A stretch of DNA of 64,000 nucleotides from Hemerocallis citrina (lineage: Eukaryota; Streptophyta; Magnoliopsida; Asparagales; Asphodelaceae). Below are positions 12,347-23,586 of the stretch, piece by piece. The stretch's first letter is position 1, and each line of letters starts with the position of its first letter. The notes beneath the pieces are model-generated. The model worked only from the letters and a program-made list of their open reading frames with translations, had not been told where the DNA came from and did not search any database. Made by a program: the position numbers and the translations under genes. The stretch covers positions 39,349,825 through 39,413,824 of the forward strand of contig CM030364.1 of NCBI GenBank assembly GCA_017893485.1, in the 5' to 3' direction.

Positions 12347-12675
12347 TTAGGGCTTAATTAGTTGAATGTTAGAGCTTATTTGTTAGGGCTTAAATCTTAA
12401 TTATGAGGTTTTTTATTCTCCATCTTCATACCCAATTTTATGTTTGTGCTTAATAAGTTGAATCTTTAGTTCACTTTTATGTTCAATTTATGTTAATTAA
12501 GTTGAATAGATTATTGAGTTGTTGAGTTGCTTTATTTTATGTTAATTAAGTTTATTAAGTTAAAAAGTTGCTTATTGAGTTGCTTAATTAAGTTGAATAG
12601 ATTAGGACTTAATTAAGTTGAAAATTGATATGTTATGGCTTAATTCAAAATTTTATCTCTTTTTACAGTTTTATC

Positions 12676-12875
12676 ATGGCTCGTAAATATATGTCAGACT
12701 CGTTAAAAAGAAAGAAGAAACAAGAAGAAGATAAATTTATACAATCTCAAATTGGGTCATTGATAAATTTCTTACCAACAAACCATTCTCAAGTGGTAAT
12801 TTTAATGAAGAAGAAGTTCAAGAATATCAAGAGTTGAATGTGGATGATGAAAATGCATAACCAAATCAAGAGTTA
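12676..12875 (+). pseudogene. hAT-like TTF-type transposase, N-terminal piece
   Basis: The start gives MARKYMSDSLKRKKKQEED, a basic start as in TTF-type zinc-finger hAT proteins. A frameshift follows at about 12,775, after which another frame continues FSSGNFNEEEVQEYQELNVDDENA. An in-frame stop (PNQELSENIN preceded by TAA) lies just before the LINE insertion. The piece joins to 19,071 when the LINE and one target duplication are removed. Confidence 0.55.
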
Positions 12876-15115
12876 AGTGAGAATATTAATTTTTTTTTTT
12901 TAGGGGAAAAGGTAGGGTAAGTCCCTACCTCACAAAAAGATATATAAATCAAAATAGAGTTAAGAGTACAAGGGTAGACCAAGCCAGTTCAGTATGCAAC
13001 CTGAACCCTTGGTCTAGAGTTAAAAACATCTAAAGTTTCAAAATAAAGAAAGCAAGGCCGTAAACATCAATGGCCGATAGTGGTACCAAAAAAACATAAC
13101 CCATCTAGGGTGAACAAAAGCATCAAAAAGCATCTGAGCAAAGGTAGAAGCTACCAAGAACAGCTTCCCTCATCACTCTCGGTCTGGCCACTGCGAGCTA
13201 GGGCCTCATGAAGAAGTAGGTCTTGCACATTAGCTTCTGCCATTTCCTTCGCCAGCGCCTTCTTCTTCTTCTCACTGCCGATCCCATCTATCCATGATTG
13301 AAACCAAAAAATGACATTAGAGATGATCCCTCAGGATGAGATAGACTTTGCAGAGAAAGTACAATCATTCCTAGCAATCCAAATACTCCAGCATATTGCA
13401 ATAGTGAGAAGGTGCCAAGTGTGCCTGTGTGCCCGTGTACTAAAACACCATGTGGCAAAACAATCGTGCATGTTTGTAGGGAGTATTTGTATATGAAAAA
13501 GTGCAGTGAAGAATTTCTAGGTTTCTGCAGCCACAGGGCATATGAAGAAGATGTGATAAGCAGATTCGACAGGGCACGCGCAAGATGCGCATGTCGTGTC
13601 TCCCGGCCATCCCTTAGAGTTGAGAAACTTTTTGGAGTTTATCCTGCCCTGGCTTAGTTGCCAGATAAAGATCTTGCACTTCAGTGGCACTGATGAGGTC
13701 CAAATTGTCTTGTAGAAAGGGGATCGCAAACCAGATAGAATGAAGAAGCGATAAGCTGATTGTACTGAGTAGGATCCAGATGCTGTAAGCCTCCATGTTG
13801 GAATGTCACATTGGTCTGAGGGCCTTATATTTTCTAGGATGAGGAGTAGATTGCTTTTTTCAGTACGGAGCAATGGCGAGGCAATGCAATTAAGTCTGGG
13901 TTGCCAATGCCATACACCCTGTATCCATGTGCCCTGTGAAGAAACCTCTGCTTTGGGGTTCCAAGCTGCTGCGGCTAGCGCGGGAAAGATTGTGGTGATA
14001 CTATGCCCATCAATCCATTTAGATTGCCAGAATGAGATCCTGTCGCCGTTGCCAAGTTGCCAGTGAGCATTTATGAGAAATTGGTTACGGAGATTGAAGA
14101 TACCTTTCCAAAACTGAGAGGCTACAAGTGGGCAAACAAATGCTTTAAGTGATCTTCGGAAGTATAGGTCATGCAGCGTTCTGTTGACAAGGGAGTCAGT
14201 CGCAAAGATGTTCCACCACCACTTCATAAGCAGTGCCTCATTGAAGACTTTAAAGTCCAGAAATCTTAGACCTCCTTGATCTTTTGGTTGGCAGATTGTG
14301 TGCCAGTTCGTGCAGGCAGTGCCCCTTGCATCTTTATCGGCGCCGCACCAAAAGAATCTGCTTCGAATTTGGTCGATGCGTTTGATAACCCATCTAGGGA
14401 GACGAAAAAAGGAAGCATAATAGACAGGAAGGGCAGTTAACACCACATTGATAAGGATCAGCCTACCTCCTCTAGAGAGCATTTTTCCTTTCCAGACCGA
14501 TAGTCGCCTTTCAATCTTGAGGAGTAGCGGTTGCCAATGCCGCTTGTGCAGTTTGCCTTTGGAGAGAGGCATGCCAAGATAGGAGATTGGGAGACATTCC
14601 TCCTTGCATCCAAGGATAGTGGAGAAAGCATGAAGCTTGGCCTGAGATCGTCCAAAGTATACAACAATGGACTTCGTGAAGTTAATTGATAGGCCGAAGA
14701 TGTTTGCAAACAACTGTAGGGCAATCTTGAGGTTCAGAATCTCTTGTTCATCGCCTTTGCAGAATATCAATGTATCATCGGCGAACTGGAGGAGTGAGAG
14801 GTGTGAGAGTTGGCCTCCAATAGGAAGCAGAGAGAAAGTGCCATTACTCCGCCCACACTGTAACATCTTTGCCAAGACATCAACCACCAAGATGAAGAGC
14901 ATCGGCGATAGAGGGTCACCTTGCTTGAGGCTGTGTTTGGAGTTGATTTGTCTGCCCTTCTCACCATTGATGATAATAAAAGACTTTGCTGTGGTGAGGA
15001 TCATTTCGATCCATTTGCACCAATATGGGCCGAAGCCTCTGGCTGTGAGCAGTTGGAGGAGGAATTCCCAGCTAACAGTGTTGAAAGCTTTGGTAAAGTC
15101 AATTTTGAAGAGGAG

Positions 15116-16407
15116 TGTAACGCCCCGCCCCAATGCTCAGACAAATTATAAATACTATGTAGTTCCACTGCCCACCACAGGCTGCCTCTCAAAAGGTGGT
15201 TAACCGAATTGGTGACTCTTGATCCTCGGCAATAGTATTTATACTCTGATTATCCTCGCAAATTCCCGATATGGGACTAAATTTCACAATCCTCTCACAA
15301 ATCTCACGGACCAGTCGACTGCTGGCAGTACCAGTCGACTGTCCTCTATCAGTCGACTGCTGGCAGTACCAGTCGACTGATCTGGGGTATTACATACACC
15401 CCCCTTAGGAATCAGCGTCCTCGCTGAGCACAGGGCACACCTCAGTGTAGGACCGTCCTTTCTAGCCGATGTAGTACAGTCCCTTAGATCGGAGATCAGT
15501 CATTCCCAACACCGCAGATTCCCGGATACCCAACACCGGTTCGGAGATCAATGACTCCCAGCACCGCAGATCGTAGGACCTCTACTACACCCGGGGTCGA
15601 AAGTCGGCTCTGATACCATTTTGTAATGCCCCGCCCCAATGCTCAGACAAATTATAAATACTATGTAGTTCCACTGCCCACCACAGGCTGCCTCTCAAAA
15701 GGTGGTTAACCGAATTGGTGACTCTTGATCCTCGACAATAGTATTTATACTCTGATTATCCTCGCAAATTCCCGATATGGGACTAAATTTCACAATCCTC
15801 TCACAAATCTCACGGACCAGTCGACTGCTGGCAGTACCAGTCGACTGTCCTCTATCAGTCGACTGCTGGCAGTACCAGTCGACTGATCTGGGGTATTACA
15901 TACACCCCCCCTTAGGAATCAGCGTCCTCACTGAGCACAGGGCACACCTCAGTGTAGGACCATCCTTTCTAGCCGATGTAGTACAGTCCCTTAGATCGGA
16001 GATCAGTCATTCCCAACACCGCAGATTCCCGGATACCCAACACCGGTTCGGAGATCAATGACTCCCAGCACCGCAGATCGTAGGATCTCTACTACACCCG
16101 GGGTTGAAAGTCGGCTCTGATACCATTTTGTAACGCCCCGCCCCAATGCTCAGACAAATTATAAATACTATGTAGTTCCACTGCCCACCACAGGCTGCCT
16201 CTCAAAAGGTGGTTAACCGAATTGGTGACTCTTGATCCTCGGCAATAGTATTTATACTCTGATTATCCTCACAAATTCCCGATATGAGACTATCTTTCAC
16301 AATCCTCTCACAAATATCACAGACCAGTCGACTGCTGGCAGTACCAGTCGACTGTCCTCTATCAGTCGACTGCTGGCAGTACCAGTCGACTGATCTGGGG
16401 TATTACA
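15116..16407 (-). mobile_element. TRIM array: three LTRs and two internal domains, 5-bp TSD
   Basis: Three nearly identical LTRs (15,116-15,394; 15,623-15,900; 16,129-16,407; 278-279 bp) alternate with two 228-bp internal segments. On the minus strand each LTR begins TGTAATACCCC and ends GGGGCGTTACA. Each internal segment has a TGGTATCAGAGC primer site (15,608-15,619; 16,114-16,125) and a TAAGGGGGG purine tract beside the next LTR. AGGAG flanks both ends (15,111-15,115; 16,408-16,412). It encodes no protein and depends on other elements. The shared middle LTR suggests recombination between two copies. Confidence 0.9.
15312..15378. promoter_or_regulatory. Four CAGTCGACTG palindromes in TRIM LTR U3 (repeated in all three LTRs)
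   Basis: Perfect CAGTCGACTG palindromes occur four times per LTR with GCTGGCAGTAC spacers. On the minus strand they are upstream of a TATA box (AGTATAAATACT, near 15,235). Equivalent clusters lie at about 15,819-15,885 and 16,325-16,392. The position suggests promoter elements; this is inference. Confidence 0.5.
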
Positions 16408-18405
16408 AGGAGGGTGTCTGAATTTCTTCTGCTGCAAAGATTAATGGTCTCATGTGCGACTAGAAAGCAGTCAACTGTCGACTTACCCTTGAGGAAAGCA
16501 CTTTGCGAAGATGATACCAGGGAGTGAAGAATAGGGCTGAGTCTGTTGGCTAGTATCTTTGTGAAGATCTTCAGAGAACAGTTGAGGAGACTAATTAGCA
16601 TATATTCAGTGACTAGGCTGGCTCCATCACATTTTGGAATAAGGATGATGTTGGAGTAGTTTAAGCGTCCAATATCTGTTTCTCCCTTGTAGATGGAATT
16701 CATCATATTGTATAAGTCATCTTTAACAGTGTCCCAAAATGAATGATAGAAGCTCATTGAGTAGCCATCGGGGCCGGGGGCTTTGTCACTGCTCATATCG
16801 AAGACTGCCTTGTGGAGCTCTTCCATAGTGATGGGTTCTTCTAGGTGCCTCAGGCACACATCATTGGAAGGATACAGGGATGGCCAGTCGATGGTAAAAT
16901 CAGAGATGGAGGCAGTGCTGCAGATGGCTTGAAAGTGGGATTCAAATGCCGTACGGATTGCTGAGGGATTTGTTGTGGTGGAGTTGTCAATGTTGAGGTT
17001 GTGGATGAAGTTTCTCCTTCTTCGTCCATTTGCTATGGAGTGAAAGAATTTAGAGTTTGCATCACCTTTTTTTATCCATTGCACACGGGATCTCTGTCTC
17101 TAGTATACTGATTCTGCTTTGATCAAATTTTGAAGTTCTAGTTGGGTGGATTGCAGGGAGGCAGGAGGGGAAGGCATATTCTCGGCTTCAATCTCTAGCT
17201 GAAGGAGGAGATCTTGGAGTTGCTTCTTACGGGAGGTGATATCACCCAATGTGTCAGATTTCCACTTGCGTATGCGCTTTCTGAGTAGGCCTAACTTGCA
17301 CGAGAAAATATCCACAGGGTTGTCTATACAATCAAATTGTTGCCACCAATTTGTTACTGCTGGGATGAATGAGGGATGCAAGAGCCATGATTTTTCAAAC
17401 TTGAAGTAATGATTCTGGCGTTGGAGGGCCTGTGTATCAAGGACAATGGGGCAGTGATCTGATGAATATCTCGGTAGAGAGGATTGTATGTAGGTAGGGT
17501 AATAGAGGTCCCAAGTGGCGGAGATGAGGAATCTATCTAGCCTGGCCATTGAGGGGGATGAACGCTGATTCGTCCAAGTGAATTTCCTTCCTGACAATGG
17601 CAGATCAATCATAGCAAGGTCTTGGATGAGGTTGCGGAAGTTTCTCATATCTCTAGAGGATCCCTTCCCACTGGACCTCTCGGAGTCGGAAACTGTAACA
17701 TTGAAATCTCCACAGAGAATCCAGGCATCGTGGAGGAGGCTTCGTCTCTGCTTGATTTCTTGAAAGCAAAGCTCCCTATCATCGAGCTCGAAGGAGGCAT
17801 AGACAGTGGTTATAGACCAACTAACATCAGAGCATCGGCTCTTGAAGGATGCTGAGATTGAGAAAATATCACAGGCTGAGTATGTGCATTCGAGTACATT
17901 ATCATTCCAACCAAGCAAGATACCACCGCAGCTATGAAGGGAGTCTAGTTGGAGCCAATTTGAAATCATGGTACCACCGATGGAGGAGAGTTTATTGGCT
18001 GTTGGGTTGCTCAATTTTGTCTCCTGCAAACAGACAACATAGGGGGAGCAGCTGCGAATTCCTTCTTTTATGAGTGGGCATTTATTTGGGTTGCCCAAGC
18101 CTCTTATATTCCAACTTATGATCTTCATGACGAAAAAATGAATCAAAAAGCACAAAAACAGGAAAATAAACTCTAGAAGGGCTAGAAACTTCCAAACAGG
18201 GCCAAAAAAACTGCTTGTCAGAGTGTCCTGGTTGATCAGTGTGATCAACAAGGGCTTTCTGGACGTTCGTGATGGTGTGTACAGAGTGTGGCCCCTTAGC
18301 CTCCACTTCAATAGACTCGGTTACCTCTAAGATGTCATCATTTGAAAGCAGAGCAAAAGGATTGAGATGAATGTTTGAAACAGAGGCAGCTGAAGAAGCT
18401 GTACC

Positions 18406-19053
18406 TTATGCCTTCTTCTTGATGGTAGAGGAAAGATGCTTCATGAATGGTCGTGTGCAATGGAGCTTAGAAGCTGATCTAGCACGCTTTTGGTGCTTGG
18501 ATGGTCCCGTCGAGAAACCTGGTGGGATTCCTGTGGAGGAAGATGAGGCTTGCCTTGGAGGTTTGTTGAGGAGTGAGCGAGTGCAGAAGCTCGCATGACC
18601 CAATTTGCTTGATCCAGCATTAAAGACACCATGTTCTTCCACCTTGAACTTGCCAAGCTCCTCATTCATGGAATCACGAAGGGCACCTTCAACAGTAGGC
18701 TTAATCTTGGTGAATAGGGAGAGTGGCAGTGAGACCAATTTACCTTTCCAATGCATCTCTCGCACCTCTTCAGTGGTGTCGTCAGCTGAGGAGTTAGATC
18801 GGTTGACTGATGTGTTGATTGGGTGCATAGAAGGTTCTTTGCTGTTGCTATCCAAGGATTCAATGATTGGGATAATCAGTGGGGCAGAGGGGTTGAGATG
18901 CAGAATCTGTGGGGGGACCTGCTTGGATTGTGGGGGCTGATTCTCAGGGATTTTTGCATGCATGCAATCCATGATTGGAGGAGATAAGTTAGGAAATAAT
19001 TCAAATTTGCCTCCAACAGGCGGAACAACCGCAGAATCGCGCTCTCCCAAATT
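18406..19053 (-). pseudogene. LINE ORF1, C-terminal part, truncated at the insertion junction
   Basis: The frame is open from the 5' junction (19,053) to a stop at 18,406 and has no initiating ATG at the junction, so the N-terminal part was lost at insertion. The remaining 215 or so residues are serine- and proline-rich with a basic tail (PSKHQKRARSASKL, SSTIKKKA), as expected of the RNA-binding ORF1 of plant LINEs. No zinc knuckle is visible. The gap to ORF2 is about 280 bp. Confidence 0.6.
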
Positions 19054-19070
19054 AGTGAGAATATTAATTT

Positions 19071-19505
19071 GAATGTGGATGATGAAAATGCAGAACCAAA
19101 TAAAAATGAAGAATGTAGGCCTATAAATTTTTATGATCCAATGAATTGGGAGAAGATTAATAAAAATGTTCGGGATTTATTAGTTGAAAGTGGGCCCGTT
19201 AAAGTTGCTATTGATTTTTCTAAAGATGACGAAGGTAGACATTTTTCTTGTGTACACTACACTCGATTGTTGTTCAATGGGAAAATGTATGATATGAGAT
19301 GGCTTGTTTATTCAGCTGGTTTGGATAAAATATTTTGTTTTTGTTATAAATTGTTCAAGAAAGAAGGGAACAATAATCAATTGTCAAACGAGGGTTTAAA
19401 CAGTGACATATTATTAGTCAAAGACTTCAAAGTCATGAAGAGAATGAAGACCAAATTAATTGCATGACAGGTTGGCTTGAATTAGAGATAAGATTGCAAA
19501 AACAT
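19071..19505 (+). pseudogene. hAT-like TTF-type transposase, zinc-finger domain piece
   Basis: Translation gives RPINFYDPMNWEKINKNV, then GRHFSCVHYTRLLFNGK, RWLVYSAGLDKIFCFCYKLF and SNEGLNSD. This is the TTF-type zinc-finger region found at the front of plant hAT-family proteins, with C-x-C within FCFCYKLF. Near 19,435 a frameshift moves the conserved continuation (NCMTGWLELEIRLQKH) to another frame, then a stop follows. The rest of the transposase is absent, so this is a fossil. Confidence 0.7.
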
Positions 19506-19792
19506 TGAAGATAAGCTTGATGCATATGAGTACACTTGTTATTCGGTGATATATATTTTTCATGTTTTGCTTTGAATAATGTATAAACTTTTTATGTGCA
19601 TATATATTTTTTAAATTTAAATTTAAAATTTGATTTTTTTTTTAATTTTTATATATGGAGGGCCCATTTTGAAAATTTGCCTCGGTCCCTCAGGAACTCT
19701 ACATGTTCTAGAGCCAGCAATTTGTTGGGATTAAATCGAAGTTCTAGTATTCTTAACATGTGCGGAAAAAGGCCATGACAATAAATAGCTTA

Positions 19793-20126
19793 TCTATACT
19801 ATTATTAAGCAAAGCCCCATTTTGGCGGCTTTTTACTATCATACCCCTATATACATAAAAGGTTAAAAAATAATATAGGGTTAATTATGTCAATTTTTGT
19901 TGTTAGTTACCATAATACCCTCAAAGTTCAAATTAATTTACAACATATTTATTCACAAAAGTGCCACTCACATAAAATAAAAGTTTGTGCCACTTGAGAT
20001 AATTTGTAAAAAGTACGTATGAGTAAAAGGAGGTCTCAGGTTCGAAGCCATATCACATCTTACTATTTACTTTATAAAATAAATTTAAAAATAATTAGAA
20101 CGTGCATCGCACGTGCAGGTCACTAG
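19793..20126 (+). mobile_element. Non-autonomous Helitron
   Basis: It begins TCTATACTATTATTAAG and ends CACTAG, preceded by a hairpin ACGTGC-ATC-GCACGT about 12 bp before the end. It is inserted between A and T (19,792 A, 20,127 T). These are the standard plant Helitron termini. The 334 bp has no Rep/helicase frame. Confidence 0.85.
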
Positions 20127-20345
20127 TCCGAAATAAGAAAAACTCACAGATGATGTCAGTCTCTATACACCAATCGCATGGTGTGTGCACCATAAGATTT
20201 TCTACTGAGATTATCATAACGATTAAGACGGAAAAAAAAACACAAGCCCAAGTTTTTTTTAATTATTTTTAATATATGTCATTTTTTAAAACTATTTTTA
20301 AAAAAAATAGTTGTCAAAATATTTGTACCAACGGACACAACAAAT

Positions 20346-20811
20346 AAACTTGTCGTTCCCAATGGCGAGCTTAATTATTTCGTGCTCGTTATTGGGAAAG
20401 GCGGGCCTAGTTTTTTTTTATTGTTGAGAAACTCGCCGTTGGCACCATTCCCAACGGCGAGTTTAGTTCAAAATGATCAAACAAGGCTCGCCGTTTCCAA
20501 CGACGATGTTATTTATACTAGACTCGCTGTTGGGAACGACAATGTTATATGAAATTTCACATCTGTTGGACTTTGTGAATTTTTGGGAAAAAAAATCTGT
20601 AGCACCCACTGAGAAATTTCATTTAACTTCTTCGTTTCCAATGGCGAGTCTAGTATAAAGAACATCACCGTTGGAACGGCGAGTATTGTTTGAAAGTTTT
20701 GAACTAAACTCGATGCTAGGAATAACGAGTTTATAAAAAAAATTATAACTAGACTCGCCGTCGAGCACGAAATAACTAAGTTCGCCGTTGGGAATGGCGA
20801 GTTTAGTTGTT
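20346..20811. repeat. Palindrome array B (ACTCGCCGTTGG...AACGGCGAGT), about ten copies
   Basis: Degenerate palindromes with an ACTCGCCGTT arm, a centre rich in GGAA/TTCC and an AACGGCGAGT arm occur near 20,346, 20,381, 20,427, 20,486, 20,520, 20,627, 20,662, 20,703, 20,750 and 20,780. The best (20,427-20,464) has about 13-bp arms. TAGACTCG/CGAGTCTA flanks recur. No element ends are recognised. It lies about 0.4-0.8 kb upstream of the TATA box of the BEACH-like gene. Confidence 0.65.
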
Positions 20812-20869
20812 GAGTTCTGGAGCATAAATACTTTAGCAACTCCTCACTTTTTGCAAATAATTTCAAAAA

Positions 20870-21040
20870 GGGTAATGCTACACATACTACTAAATCTATT
20901 ACTTTTCTTTTTATTACCTTAGGTGGCACATTATTAGTGGAGGTTATTATAGAGTAAGTGGTAGAAATATCTAATAGTGGTGTGCCACCTAAGATAGTAA
21001 ATGAAAAAATAATAAATTTGATAGTAAGACTAGCATTACC
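20870..21040. mobile_element. Mutator-type MITE, 171 bp, 9-bp TSD
   Basis: Inverted ends of about 60 bp start GGTAATGCTA and run to TTAGGTGGCAC. The direct repeat tttcaaaaa (20,861-20,869 and 21,041-21,049) is nine bases, the Mutator size. There is no coding capacity. It sits about 140 bp upstream of the TATA box at 21,181. Confidence 0.8.
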
Positions 21041-21180
21041 TTTCAAAAAACAAAAGCATAGATTTTTAAAAAATTCCAAGGCAATCCCGTAATTAAGGAG
21101 ACTGAAGACCGAATCATTTTTAATTTATTTTAGCAAACAACTCCATGCTGCTCTTTCCTTTCCCTTCCCATTTCATCCCC

Positions 21181-21188
21181 TATAAATA
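21181..21188 (+). promoter_or_regulatory. TATA box of the BEACH-like host gene
   Basis: CCCCTATAAATACTC lies in a pyrimidine-rich context typical of plant core promoters. The following 100 bp reads like a 5' leader (CCGAAACAGAAACCG), cut at 21,292 by the gypsy insertion and resumed at 34,832. Confidence 0.55.
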
Positions 21189-21292
21189 CTCTCTATGCGA
21201 TCTCAATCCGACCCGCGCCATCCGAAACAGAAACCGAAACAGAAATCGTAGATCCCCAATTTCTCAAATCCCTTGAGTCCCATAAGGTACGG

Positions 21293-21719
21293 TGATACGA
21301 GTACAATAGGATTTAGGAAAGAAGTTGTGACTAGGGATAAGAGATTGAAGATATGGGATCAAGAAATGGAGAATTGGAGACGAATTGAGAAGAACAGGGG
21401 AAGGAGAGGAAGAACAGAGCAGGAAGAATTCAAGAATCAGTTTCATTCATAATTCCCTATTCTATTACGAGACTACTATTATTTATAGTAGTTACAATCT
21501 GTTATAAATCCATCCACTTCCTGCCATCAACTTCTTACAAGTTCAACAAAGGAAAGTGTTCTAAGCACGTGAAGAAACAAGCATTCACTCACAGTCGACT
21601 GCACTACTACGCAGTGGACTGTCAACAGCAGCATCAGTATTAGCTCAGTCTCACCCTCCCTACATATATATCATACTCGTATCACTCACCCTCTCTACAT
21701 ACATATCATACTCGTATCA
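21293..21719 (-). repeat. Gypsy 3' LTR
   Basis: This 427-bp LTR has a minus-strand TATA box (ACTATAAATAATAG near 21,480) and a CAGTCGACTG palindrome about 110 bp upstream of it (21,597-21,606). Confidence 0.88.
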
Positions 21720-22475
21720 TTGTCTTCCCCTTAAGAGAACCTTGTCCTCAAGGTTCAGTTGGACTACGAAAACATATTTGAAAATAAGAATTGAAATTGC
21801 ACTAGAGTCTACTTGAAGCCACCTCCTCAACCTGTTTCCCCACCCATAGGAGCTGCTTCTTCTGAATATGAATATGAAGCTCCGTGGAACTATGGCCAAA
21901 TCAGAAGCTGAATCTGAAGCTTCCTCAATACTCATGTCTGATGCTAATGTGGCATCAACTTTTGCTTGCCTTTTTATATATGCGAACATCACTATCTCTT
22001 TGTCTTCACAACCATTTGCAAAAGGGACTAGGAAATGCAGTATTCGATAAAAATTGGCCTCAAGTATTTGATCAGTTTCATCAATTATAAGACCCATCAT
22101 GTTATTAGAAATTTTACTTTCTAATATTTTCTCAAAAATGGCTTCTTCTGCAAGGACATTCTTAAACTTGACTTCATGTTGCTTAAGCTCTGGAGAAGTG
22201 TCCTCCATCACTTCCACATTGATATTCGCAAGCTCACTGAAGAAACCTCCTTCATTAGATACAACTTGCAGATACATCGCCCTTCTTCCATAGAATATTT
22301 TCTGATATACACCTTTTGCGAAATTGCCTTCATTTCCAACCTTGTATGACACTGCTAGCTCATTGATGGCACTCTGGGCATCCTCTTGATTGCATAAAGC
22401 AACAAAGCCAAATCCTCCAGAACATCCAGTCTTATGATCCCACATATCCCGTGTTTCTGAGCAGCTAGGATACAA
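21720..22475 (-). pseudogene. Captured fragments: UBP1-like RRM2, possible DEAD-box motif, then gypsy tail
   Basis: From 22,472 the frame reads YPSCSETRDMWDHKTG and GFGFVALCNQEDAQSAINEL, the second RRM of plant oligouridylate-binding protein 1 (UBP1), an RNA-binding protein of pre-mRNA and stress granules. After residue 41 homology stops abruptly. Residues near 127-142 (GLIIDETDQILEANF) resemble motif II of a DEAD-box RNA helicase with DETD, a weak assignment. The frame ends in LNLEDKVLLRGRQ, the usual C-terminus of gypsy polyproteins. The upstream RRM1 half is at 32,686-32,930, separated by the copia insertion. Unrelated pieces in one frame indicate a mosaic, not a working gene. Confidence 0.65.
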
Positions 22476-22504
22476 ATAGTATTAAGCTAACAAGGTCACA
22501 TTAG

Positions 22505-23586
22505 TGTTACAAAATTCTTTATAAACTTTCTTTTACAATAACTCAAATGATTGAGAGGCACAGAAAACAGAGAAGAAAATAGGAGAGAAAGAAAACCGAA
22601 AGGAAAAATAAAATAAATAAATAACAACTTACAAATAACCAATTTCAGATTACAAGTCAGATTAGTTGAGGCCTGTGTATCACACAGTGTCCTTAAAACA
22701 CATTTCGCCTCTTCCGGTTGCTGGATTGTGCGAATGCATCTGTCTCCCAGGATGCAACGACCAGAGTGTTCATGTAGGCACCACGTAACACCCTTGAACC
22801 GAGCAGCAGTGTCAGAATCCTATCACCGACTTACCAAACAGCAGGAGTAAAGAACATAATAGAACTCAGAGGAGGAAGAAAGAAGATTACTGGTGCAGGG
22901 AAGAAATGAGATGGGAGGCCTCTATTTATATAGACAGGGTTAAAACTGTAACGACAGACAAGGCTATGAATGCCTCCAGTGTAACGACAGACAATCAATT
23001 GAATGCCGGCACTGTAACGGCAGACATCAATCATTGCCATTGAATGCCTTCAGTGTAACGGCAGACAAAACTTTCAATACAGCATTAAAATGGCAGACAG
23101 AACCATTTCTGCATTTATTTCTGTCGTTACAAAATAAAAATCAAAATTGTAGCAAAAAGTGGCTCTGTACGGGTGGGGTCATGACAGTCCGACATTCGTG
23201 TCCAAAGGTCGTGCGGGCGCACACAAGTCGCATGTAATCTGGTCCGAGATTTGCACCCCCACTGTGCGTGCAAGAGAGCCTCTCTTCTAGCTATCTTACA
23301 ATGCTTAGAAGGAGGTTACTATATATCCTCTTCTATTTCCTTTGATTTTTCCGATGTGGGAGTATGTTCCCTTAACCCATTTTCAAGAATGAAAATGCCT
23401 CACTTTGAGAGACAATTTCTCATTCACCCCTTAACCATTTTTAGCAAATCAATATATGATTTTGCTCTAGTCACGAAGGAGAACACAAATCAATCAAGAT
23501 CTCTCAATAAATCATTGAGGATCTTACTCAAAAAATTGCTAAAAAACCAGTTCGTAAATGGTGTATAAAACACTCATTTTCTAACA
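22505..23586 (-). repeat. Copia 3' LTR with U3 tandem repeats
   Basis: This 1082-bp LTR has a minus-strand TATA box (CTATATAAATAGAGG near 22,925). Five or six copies of a TGTAACGGCAGACA-type repeat lie upstream at about 22,950-23,095. The corresponding 5' LTR has only about two copies. Confidence 0.85.

Larger units (their letters stand above)
13151..18128 (-). pseudogene. LINE ORF2: endonuclease-reverse transcriptase
   Basis: It starts MKIISWNIRGLGNPNK, the N-terminus of the apurinic-like (EEP) endonuclease, with CGDFNV and SSDHCPI motifs following. A single in-frame stop (17,098-17,100) precedes QWIKKGDANSKFFH. The reverse transcriptase starts with SDKAPGPDGYSMSFYHSFW and is cut by the TRIM at 16,407-15,116. 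It resumes with IDFTKAFNTVSW and has the catalytic LQFADDTLIFC at about 14,790-14,758. A zf-RVT zinc domain (PLKCKIFIWQL ... CASCACPVESAYHIFF) follows; a stop at about 13,517 and a frame change precede the C-terminus ending ALARSGQTESDEGSCSW. The protein would nick target DNA and copy its own RNA; here it is inactivated by stops and the insertion. Confidence 0.85.
12876..19070 (-). mobile_element. Plant L1-type LINE, 5'-truncated, 17-bp target duplication
   Basis: The direct repeat agtgagaatattaattt occurs at 12,876-12,892 and 19,054-19,070. A T-run at 12,889-12,901 is the complement of the poly(A) tail, so transcription runs right to left. The body carries the end of ORF1, then ORF2 (endonuclease, reverse transcriptase, zf-RVT) and a 250-bp 3' UTR. 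The 5' junction falls inside ORF1, the usual result of incomplete target-primed reverse transcription. A TRIM array is inserted in the reverse transcriptase. Few coding defects suggest fairly recent insertion. Confidence 0.9.
12347..19720 (+). mobile_element. Degraded hAT-like (TTF/ZMYM-type) element, split by a LINE
   Basis: The two halves of a transposase-like reading frame lie on either side of the LINE. The right end has the GCCTCGGTCCCTCAGG...GAGCCAGC pattern, similar to the end of the hAT MITE at 35,811. No left terminal repeat is found, so the left boundary is approximate. The interior downstream of the N-terminal domain, including the hAT dimerisation region, is missing. Confidence 0.55.

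Noticed and set aside
14667..15203. 178-residue plus-strand frame
   Set aside because: It is antisense to the LINE reverse transcriptase, which has clear motifs on the minus strand.
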